Shown here: positions 39,091 through 50,668 of the stretch, piece after piece
How the letters are laid out: every line of letters starts with the position of its first letter
Position numbering within the stretch: the first letter of the stretch is position 1
NCBI GenBank assembly: GCA_003660555.1
Contig: QMUK01000002.1
Coordinates: 1 to 50,668, forward strand
DNA: 50,668 nucleotides
From: Thermococci archaeon
GTDB taxonomy: Archaea; Hadarchaeota; B88-G9
Direction of reading: 5' to 3'
Notes under the pieces: model-generated
Seen by the model: the letters and a program-made list of their open reading frames with translations, nothing else
What the model was told of the DNA's origin: nothing
Database searches by the model: none
Translations under genes and position numbers: made by a program

Positions 39091-40550
39091 AATTCGTCTC
39101 ATCTGAAGAAATGGGGATAATCGAGGAGAATGCTTCTTACTTTGGGATAACTCACGATCTTCTAATGGAGAATGCAGGAAGGAGTGTTGCTGAGAAGGTT
39201 TCAGAAATGGGTGATAGGTTCTTGGTTGTTTGCGGTCCGGGAAACAATGGTGGAGACGGTCTATGCGCTGCAAGACACCTCTTACAAAACGGAAAGGAAG
39301 TTCGTGTCTTACTTTTCGGGAAGAAGATGAGTTCCCCTGAAGGAGAAAAGAATCTCAGAATATGTTCTGCTCTCGGTATAGTGGACAGAATAAGAGACCA
39401 ATATGAACTAATAGAGAAGGCGAAGGAATTCAGGCCACAAGTTCTGATAGATGCTCTTCTTGGAACTGGAGTAAGAGGTGAGATTAGGGAGCCGTACCTT
39501 TCCCTTATAAGAGCCTTGAACAAATTAATAGATGATGGAATTACAGAGAAAGCGATAAGCATCGATTTGCCTAGTGGTATGGATCCAAATACTGGAAAAG
39601 GGATTTTCGTCAAATCTCATATGACCATTACCTTGCATAAACCAAAGATAGGACTCAGAAGCTTTGAGGGAGACGTCGTCATCGGAAGTCTAGGCATACC
39701 TCCAGAAATAGAGACTCTCTGTGGTCCTGGGGATTTAAAAGCTGCAATTCCTGTTAGGAGGGGGGACTCACATAAAGGCGAAAACGGAAAAGTTCTAATC
39801 GTGGGTGGAAGCAGAGACCTAGTTGGCGCTCCGGCACTGGCTGCAATGGCATCTCTCTCCGTTGGAGTAGATCTAGTCAGAGTTATTTGTCCGGAGAGAG
39901 TTGCTTTCACAATTAACTCTCTATCCCCAGATGTAATCTCATTGAAACTCAACGGTGAGTTCCTATCCTTAGAACACGTTGAAAATATTCTAGAGGAAGC
40001 AGAGAGAAATGACGTGACGTTAATCGGTCCTGGAATAGGTAGAAGAAAGGAGACCGTGAGAGCACTAGAGGAGCTTCTCTCCCACGATTTAGGAAGGCTC
40101 GTGATAGATGCTGATGCTCTCAGAGTTCTCGGGTCCCTTGAGTTGGGTTCGGAAGAAGTGATAATAACCCCGCATAGAGGAGAGCTCTCGTCAATACTCG
40201 GCAGGGAAGTTTCTAATCCTCTCTTAGATGCTAGAGAGATTTCCAATAAAATGGGAGTGGTGGTTCTCCTGAAAGGTAGAGAGGACTTGATAGTTCAAGG
40301 TGAGAGATACAAGAGGAACGTAAGCGGGAACCCAGGTATGACTGTGGGCGGTACTGGAGACGTTCTAGCTGGAGTTACGGCCGGAATTCTCTCCAGAGGG
40401 AGAGATCCCTTCTTAGTAGCCTGTGCTTCCGCTTTCCTAGTTGGGCTGGTAGGGGATACCATGTTGGAGAGGCGGGGATACTTCTTCTCTGCCTCTGAAT
40501 TGATAGAAGGAATACCAAGCGTCTTAACTAAAATGGGGATAATGGGATGA
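39087..40550 (+). CDS. nnr: bifunctional NAD(P)HX epimerase/dehydratase
   Basis: CGPGNNGGDGLCAARHL and GNPGMTVGGTGDVLAGVTAGIL. Confidence 0.96.
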   Translation: MKFVSSEEMGIIEENASYFGITHDLLMENAGRSVAEKVSEMGDRFLVVCGPGNNGGDGLCAARHLLQNGKEVRVLLFGKKMSSPEGEKNLRICSALGIVDRIRDQYELIEKAKEFRPQVLIDALLGTGVRGEIREPYLSLIRALNKLIDDGITEKAISIDLPSGMDPNTGKGIFVKSHMTITLHKPKIGLRSFEGDVVIGSLGIPPEIETLCGPGDLKAAIPVRRGDSHKGENGKVLIVGGSRDLVGAPALAAMASLSVGVDLVRVICPERVAFTINSLSPDVISLKLNGEFLSLEHVENILEEAERNDVTLIGPGIGRRKETVRALEELLSHDLGRLVIDADALRVLGSLELGSEEVIITPHRGELSSILGREVSNPLLDAREISNKMGVVVLLKGREDLIVQGERYKRNVSGNPGMTVGGTGDVLAGVTAGILSRGRDPFLVACASAFLVGLVGDTMLERRGYFFSASELIEGIPSVLTKMGIMG

Positions 40551-41086
40551 TCAGCAGTAATAGTAGGAAGGAGAAAGCAACCGTTCGTCTCTACATATAC
40601 AGTCTAAAGGAGTGTAATCCCAAGGCTTGTACCGGGGAGAGACTAATAAGGTCTGGAATGGCTAAGCTCGTTAGGAGCGTTCCGAAGTCCATTGTGCTAA
40701 ACCCGTTTTCTGAGAAGTACGTATTCCCAGGGGATAGGAGACTAGTGTTGTGTCATGGCATAACAGCAATAGACTCCTCGTGGAACAAAGTTAATCCAAT
40801 CCTCTTCTCTAAGTTATCTAGGTATGGATTTCCTAGAGTTTTACCTTACTTAATTGCAGCTAACCCTGTTAATTTTGGTAAACCAAATGTATTGAGTACT
40901 GCAGAAGCCTTCATGGCCTCTCTGTACATAGTAGGTATGAAAGAGATCTCGCTGGAGATTGCGTCTAAGTTCAAATGGGGGGAAACCTTTATTAAATTGA
41001 ACGAGGATCTCCTAGAAGAATACTCTAAAACGAAAAGCAGAAGTGAGATTTCATCGTTAGTCAAGGAGGTGCTAGGTCTTGGCTAG
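40547..41086 (+). CDS. tsr3: 16S rRNA aminocarboxypropyltransferase Tsr3 (DUF367)
   Basis: [60 protein letters not shown]. Confidence 0.93.
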   Translation: MISSNSRKEKATVRLYIYSLKECNPKACTGERLIRSGMAKLVRSVPKSIVLNPFSEKYVFPGDRRLVLCHGITAIDSSWNKVNPILFSKLSRYGFPRVLPYLIAANPVNFGKPNVLSTAEAFMASLYIVGMKEISLEIASKFKWGETFIKLNEDLLEEYSKTKSRSEISSLVKEVLGLG

Positions 41087-41225
41087 GTTCGAGGTAGCAG
41101 AGAAGAGACTCCTCATCAAGAAGATATGCATGAGATGTAATGCTAGGAATCCACCTAGTGCGACTAGGTGTAGGAAATGCGGCTATCCTAAACTAAGACC
41201 AAAGGCCAAAGAGCCGAGAGGTTAG
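41079..41225 (+). CDS. rpl40e: ribosomal protein eL40 (48 aa): [48 protein letters not shown]
   Basis: Read directly; C4 zinc ribbon CMRCNARN...CRKCGY and [11 protein letters not shown] signature; TTG start behind GGAGGTG; below the ORF-track cutoff. Confidence 0.95.
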   Translation: MARFEVAEKRLLIKKICMRCNARNPPSATRCRKCGYPKLRPKAKEPRG

Positions 41226-41566
41226 GGAGGAGTAGGTGGGGACCATAAGCCCCCTTCTGTTTTGAGGCGACATTTGGCTAAGCACCCTACCACCCACCTC
41301 TCCAGGAAATCATCGGCGGTAATTTGGGCTTGCACCCCGCGGGACCGAGCCGTTTCACCGTATCCCTAGGGATTCTCCGAGGGTTAACTCGGCCCTCTCG
41401 CGAGGACCTTCTCCCCATCACGGACATCCCCCTAGGGGCGTGTCGTTTCTGCTCTCGGTCCAAGACCTCTCGGCCTGTCCCTTTGGGGACCGCGGTTCCT
41501 GGAGGTGGGGGGACTTTCCTCAGGCTTGAGGCCCGGGAGTCGCCTATCCCCTCCTACTCCTCCCTA
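41223..41566 (-). ncRNA. rnpB: RNase P RNA (archaeal, type A-like)
   Basis: Minus strand has GAGGAAAGTCC (CR I) and ACAGAAGGGGGCTTA (CR V); ends form a 14-bp P1 helix TAGGGAGGAGTAGG/CCTACTCCTCCCTA. Confidence 0.95.
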
Positions 41567-41618
41567 ACCCAACGAAAAGAGGTTTTGCGAGTAAGTGAAT
41601 GGCGGCTGATCACCGACT

Positions 41619-44675
<3,057 letters not shown>

Positions 44676-44812
44676 ATGGGCGTCGGTGATCAGCCTCTAC
44701 CGACCTCACTTCCCCATAGGGGATCGGTCCTTCACCCGCGACTTTCATCGCGAGTTGCATCTCCCGAGGTAGGACAGCCAATCGGAGAGAACAACCAATT
44801 GGAGGGAGAGCA

Positions 44813-44889
44813 TGGTGGACCCGGCGGGATTTGAACCCGCGACCTCTGCCTTGCAAGGGCAGCGCTCTCCCAGTCTGAGCTACGGGCCC
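44813..44889 (-). tRNA. tRNA-Ala(TGC), CCA encoded, no intron
   Basis: GGGCCCGTAGCTCAGACTGGGAGAGCGCTGCCCTTGCAAGGCAGAGGTCGCGGGTTCAAATCCCGCCGGGTCCACCA; acceptor G3:U70; in the 16S-23S spacer. Confidence 0.98.
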
Positions 44890-44942
44890 GCTAGGGCTCA
44901 ACGACCCTATACCACCGACCAACCCAGTCTTGCGCACCATTA

Positions 44943-46417
<1,475 letters not shown>

Positions 46418-46597
46418 TGGCCGCAAGGTCTGGGTTGGTCGGTATTGGCGGGTCATTGAGCCCTTCGTCGGACCCGAACCCATAGCTCAGGTCCCCATGT
46501 GCCTGCGGTTGTGGACAACACCTCATCCCTCGAGCTCAGCTCGACCTCAGGGTTGGGGCCGCCTGCACCGCAGGCATCCCTGCTTTTCAATACACTA

Positions 46598-46607
46598 GAT
46601 ATATAAG
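46598..46607 (-). promoter_or_regulatory. TATA box of the rRNA operon
   Basis: Minus-strand CTTATATATC about 180 nt upstream of mature 16S. Confidence 0.6.
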
Positions 46608-46699
46608 CCTTATCCTCCCAGCCCCGAGTCTCCGGAATACATTTATCTATGGGGATTTCGTCACACCATCTCGATATAAAGCTTACTGGAGGGTACGTC

Positions 46700-48634
46700 A
46701 TGAGGTTGCTATATGTCGCAATACTTTCCTCATTAATTTTGTTCACACTCAGTCCAACGCAGGAGCCATCCTATGGCATGAACTCAGTTCTATTGAAAGT
46801 TGGGATGCAAGACGAACCTAAAACTCTTAATCCGTTTAAGGCAAGTGATGTATGGACTTGGAATGTAATAGGATACTTCTACGAGTCCCTTTATGCATAT
46901 AAACCTTTAACGTTCGAAGTAATACCCTGGGTCGCAGACGGATACCCGGAATTCTCAGATGACTACAAGGAAGCAATAGTCCATATAAAGAGGGGAATAA
47001 AATGGGAAGATGGGACCGAGCTCACAGCACATGACGTAGTTTTCACTGCTAAAATTATGATGGAATTCAAAATTCCCAGATATTGGTCTTCTTGGGAGTT
47101 CGTAGAGAGCGTGGAGGCTCTGGACAATTACACCGTGAAATTCAAACTGAAGGAGTGCAGAGTCACTTTCATGGAAGGGACTCTGATGAGCATAATAGTC
47201 CAAAAGAAGAAGTGGGAGAAAATCGTAGATGAGGCCAAGAGAAGCGAAGACCCATTCAACTACCTGACAGAATACAAGAACGAGAAGCCCATTAGCGCTG
47301 GACCCTTCGTGTTCGGTGAGTGGAAACGAGGATCATACATTTTCATAAAGAGAAACCCGAACTACTACTTCTCTGGGTATAAATTCAACTATACTTTCCA
47401 AACTCTTGAGGAAATGAGAGAATTTCTGAGCTCTAGACCAGGATTAGAGCAATATGCAGACTTCGAGGAGAAAAAGATAACTCTCACCATAGGCCCCTTC
47501 GTGGACGGGATCTTATACAAGATATACAGAACTACGGACGCAGCCATATTAGCCTTGGATAAGGGAGACATAGACTACATATGGTGGCCAATCCAACCAG
47601 GATACGTGAAGTTACTCAAGGAGAACGAGAATGTTTCAATGATTTCTACGCCAGAAAACGGAATAAGATACCTCGCATTCAATTTGAGAAAGGATCCATT
47701 CAGGATAAAGGAGTTCAGACAAGCCATGGCCTACCTCATCGACAAACACTTCATAAGAGATAGGATCCTCCAAGGACTAGGGGAGTATCTCTGCACTGTA
47801 GTTCCTCCAGGAAACAAAGCTTGGTACAACCCCAATGTCAAGTGCTATGGAGATGAAGGCCAGGGGATGAGCAGAGCTGAGAGAGTGAGGAAAGCTGTAG
47901 AGTTATTGAAAAAAGCTGGATTCTCTTGGGAAGTAGAACCTAGAATAGAGGGGGATAGGATTATACCAGGGAAAGGTCTGATAATGCCCAATGGAGAGAA
48001 AGTACCTGAATTCGATATACTCACGCCCCCAGCTGACTACGACCCGCTTAGATTCGAGACCTCTAGGAGAATTCAAGAGTGGTGGAGAGAGGTCGGTGTT
48101 CCTGTTACAGCGCAACCGACGTCCTTTGCCACAATAACTCAGAGAGTGTTCAAGGAATGGAACTTCGACGTGTATGTATTAGGATGGAGACTTTCTCTTC
48201 TGCCAGACTATTTGAGAGACTTCTTCCACTCTTCTCAAATAATAAAAGATGGATACAACCCCATGGGATACTATAACCCAGAACTGGATAAATTGGCAGA
48301 CGAATTCGTAGCTTGTGGTCCTAGGGAGGAGAAAGTGAAGATAGCCTATAGGCTCCAAGAAATAATAGCAGAGGATCTGCCGTACATACCCCTCTACTCT
48401 CAGAGTAATATAGAGGCTTTCAGGACAGATAGATTCAAGGGATGGTTCTCCCAAGGGCTTGGGAGCATCTCAGCCTCAATATCGTATCTAAAGCCAGTGA
48501 ACACAACTACATCAGAGGTGAGCGAGCAAGGAGGTGAGAAGGGGATAGGTTATGAGTCATATATTTGGGCTTTAATCTCAATATTAGCCATTTCGCTTGT
48601 GACAACCCTTGCATGGAGGAGAAACAGGAGATGA
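46700..48634 (+). CDS. ABC transporter substrate-binding protein, family 5 (peptide/oligosaccharide)
   Basis: Signal peptide; KVGMQDEPKTLNPFKASDVWTWNVIGYFYESLYAY; C-terminal TM. Confidence 0.93.
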   Translation: MRLLYVAILSSLILFTLSPTQEPSYGMNSVLLKVGMQDEPKTLNPFKASDVWTWNVIGYFYESLYAYKPLTFEVIPWVADGYPEFSDDYKEAIVHIKRGIKWEDGTELTAHDVVFTAKIMMEFKIPRYWSSWEFVESVEALDNYTVKFKLKECRVTFMEGTLMSIIVQKKKWEKIVDEAKRSEDPFNYLTEYKNEKPISAGPFVFGEWKRGSYIFIKRNPNYYFSGYKFNYTFQTLEEMREFLSSRPGLEQYADFEEKKITLTIGPFVDGILYKIYRTTDAAILALDKGDIDYIWWPIQPGYVKLLKENENVSMISTPENGIRYLAFNLRKDPFRIKEFRQAMAYLIDKHFIRDRILQGLGEYLCTVVPPGNKAWYNPNVKCYGDEGQGMSRAERVRKAVELLKKAGFSWEVEPRIEGDRIIPGKGLIMPNGEKVPEFDILTPPADYDPLRFETSRRIQEWWREVGVPVTAQPTSFATITQRVFKEWNFDVYVLGWRLSLLPDYLRDFFHSSQIIKDGYNPMGYYNPELDKLADEFVACGPREEKVKIAYRLQEIIAEDLPYIPLYSQSNIEAFRTDRFKGWFSQGLGSISASISYLKPVNTTTSEVSEQGGEKGIGYESYIWALISILAISLVTTLAWRRNRR

Positions 48635-49608
48635 GTCTGGCCACTTACATTATCAAGAGAACTATTCAGATTGCGATAACGCTCTTCGTAGTAATAACTA
48701 TACTCTTCTTTCTATTCAGAGTGATGCCAGGAGATCCAACAGCTTTTCTGCTCGATCCTAAAATGAGTCCTGAGGCAAAGGAAATAATAAGGAAACAATT
48801 TGGATTGGATAAACCTCTCTACGTGCAATACGTACTTTACGTGAGGAACGTCTTAAAAGGAGACTTCGGTACATCCTTCTATTACGGAGTTCCAGTCTTC
48901 GAAAGGATAAAGGAACTCTTGCCAAATACCCTTCTCCTATGGGTTCCTGCCATTCTGCTATCTTATTTCATAGGGATAAACGTTGGGAGAAGGATTGCTT
49001 GGAAAAGAGGCAGCAAGGAAGAGTACATAATGATCGTCCTAGGTCTGTTCTTCCTAGGAATGCCGATATTCTGGTTCGGCATGATAATGATTTGGCTCTT
49101 CTATCACGAGTTAGGAATATTTCCGGCTGGTGGAATGATGACTCCTGAGCTTTGGCTTGATCCATCTACTCCCTTGTGGAAGAAGGTAGCAGACATAGTT
49201 TATCACCTTCTGTTGCCAATAATAACCCTGTCCATAGGAGGATTCGCTGGCTCCATGTTACTGATGAGGAACAGCATGTTAGACACTCTCAGAGAGGATT
49301 ACATAACTACTGCTAGGGCTAAGGGGCTTAAAGAAAGTGTAATAAGAGATAAACATGCCGCTAGGAACGCTATGCTCCCAATAGTTACAGCTATGTCCAT
49401 TTCCCTCGCCTTCTCTGCTGGTGGTGGAGTACTAACTGAAACCATATTCTCTTGGCCTGGACTAGGAAGAGAAATAGTGCAAGCCGTATTGAACTACGAT
49501 TATCCTCTAGCACAGGCTGCCTTCTTCTATATCTCGGTAATAGTTCTGTTCGCCAATTTGGTTGCAGACGTCCTCTACGCATACCTAGATCCCAGAATAA
49601 AATATTAG
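48631..49608 (+). CDS. ABC transporter permease (DppB/OppB type)
   Basis: RVMPGDPTAFLLDPKMSPEAKEIIRKQFGLDKPLYVQY; DYITTARAKGLKESVIRDKHAARNAMLP EAA loop; ATGA overlap. Confidence 0.95.
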   Translation: MSLATYIIKRTIQIAITLFVVITILFFLFRVMPGDPTAFLLDPKMSPEAKEIIRKQFGLDKPLYVQYVLYVRNVLKGDFGTSFYYGVPVFERIKELLPNTLLLWVPAILLSYFIGINVGRRIAWKRGSKEEYIMIVLGLFFLGMPIFWFGMIMIWLFYHELGIFPAGGMMTPELWLDPSTPLWKKVADIVYHLLLPIITLSIGGFAGSMLLMRNSMLDTLREDYITTARAKGLKESVIRDKHAARNAMLPIVTAMSISLAFSAGGGVLTETIFSWPGLGREIVQAVLNYDYPLAQAAFFYISVIVLFANLVADVLYAYLDPRIKY

Positions 49609-49626
49609 TGTGAGGAGGTGGAGACC

Positions 49627-50493
49627 TTGAGATTCAGAGACAGCTGGGAGACATTCAGGAGGAGTCGAGTAGGACCAATAGGGCTAATGATACTCCTAGT
49701 TTTCGTCCTCATGGCTGTATCTGGCCCAATTTACGTTTATATTCGTGGAGAAGAGATATACCACCCACTTAAGGGAGTGGATCCAGTAATAAAAGGCGTC
49801 TCTCCTCCTTCGATTAGACATCCTCTAGGCACCGATCACTTGGGAAGAGATTTGTTAGCTCAACTCATGTACGGTGCCCAAACTTCCTTCCTAATAGGTA
49901 TAACCGCTGCTGCCATGGCGGTTTTCATAGGCACCTCAGTTGGATTAACAGCCGGCTACTTCGGAGGAGCAATAGACAATCTACTAATGAGAATAGTGGA
50001 CATAATGATGGTCCTCCCAGGGCTTCCTCTGATCATAATAACTGCTGCAGCTATAGGAAAACAGAGTATATGGATAATAGTATTTCTAATAGCCATTCTA
50101 GGATGGGCAGGCACTGCTAGAGTCATTAGGTCTCAGACCCTATCCTTGAGGGAGAGGCCCTTCGTGGAAGCAGCCAGAGTAGCTGGCGCATCCGACACTA
50201 GGATAATATTCAAACACATCGCACCCAACGTCTTGCCGCTAACCACTTTGTACTTGACGCTAGGAATACCAGGTGTCATAATAACTGAAGCCGCGATAAG
50301 TTTCCTCGGATTGGGAGATCCCAGTAAAGTGAGTTGGGGTATGATGTTGCAGTGGGCCTTCACTACGGGAAACACTTACAACCCCTACTGGCTTTTTCCC
50401 CCTGGACTATGCATAACCCTGATGGCCTTAGCGTTTTACCTAATTGGAAGGGGCATGGAAGAGATAATAAATCCAAGGCTCAGGGAGATTTAA
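49627..50493 (+). CDS. ABC transporter permease (DppC/OppC type)
   Basis: [54 protein letters not shown] behind GGAGGTG. Confidence 0.95.
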   Translation: MRFRDSWETFRRSRVGPIGLMILLVFVLMAVSGPIYVYIRGEEIYHPLKGVDPVIKGVSPPSIRHPLGTDHLGRDLLAQLMYGAQTSFLIGITAAAMAVFIGTSVGLTAGYFGGAIDNLLMRIVDIMMVLPGLPLIIITAAAIGKQSIWIIVFLIAILGWAGTARVIRSQTLSLRERPFVEAARVAGASDTRIIFKHIAPNVLPLTTLYLTLGIPGVIITEAAISFLGLGDPSKVSWGMMLQWAFTTGNTYNPYWLFPPGLCITLMALAFYLIGRGMEEIINPRLREI

Positions 50494-50500
50494 TTGGGTG

Positions 50501-50668
50501 ATGAACATGCTACTGGATGTCAGGAACCTGAAGATGTACTATAGAACTAGGAGGGGTCACGTAAAGGCCGTAGATGGTGTTAACTTTTCCCTAAATAGGG
50601 GGAAGGCTTTGGGGCTAGTTGGAGAGAGTGGTTGTGGAAAGACTTCCATAGGCATAACCCTCCTGAGA
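50501..50668 (+). CDS. ABC transporter ATP-binding protein (DppD/OppD type), truncated at window end
   Basis: [56 protein letters not shown]; Walker A GESGCGKT. Confidence 0.93.
   Translation, partial: MNMLLDVRNLKMYYRTRRGHVKAVDGVNFSLNRGKALGLVGESGCGKTSIGITLLR

Overview
The window is a gene-dense archaeal chromosome segment. It is probably from a thermophilic, euryarchaeal-type lineage: A/T-rich coding DNA, a very G+C-rich 16S-tRNA-Ala(TGC)-23S operon, TATA promoters and GGAGGTGATC-type ribosome binding sites. I see no CRISPR array, integrase, transposase or prophage. Main contents: a Lon-like secreted protease; FAU-1; SufC/SufB; a fibrillarin-like methyltransferase; a secF-secD-A-ATPase operon; pyrB-pyrI; secreted CWB2/FG-GAP proteins; a 687-aa coiled-coil protein with a possible SecB-like partner; a cluster of RNA-modification genes (elp3, trmI, tmcA, tsr3); a NodU-type carbamoyltransferase; nnr; rRNA genes; RNase P RNA; and an Opp/Dpp transporter. 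The six-frame track misses four things that I read directly: ribosomal protein eL41 (38 aa), eL40 (48 aa), a 36-aa single-TM peptide between atpD and atpH, and the RNase P RNA just downstream of 23S. The most interesting signals are (i) three genes whose expected N-termini point to near-cognate start codons (ATT, ATA, CTG), each behind a Shine-Dalgarno motif; (ii) the TM micro-ORF in frame with atpH across one TGA; (iii) a textbook bulge-helix-bulge around 23S with rnpB as a possible last gene of the rRNA unit; (iv) the coiled-coil/SecB-like pair; and (v) a single TATA-like element centred between two apparently leaderless divergent genes. All family calls are from motif recognition by eye; no database search was run.
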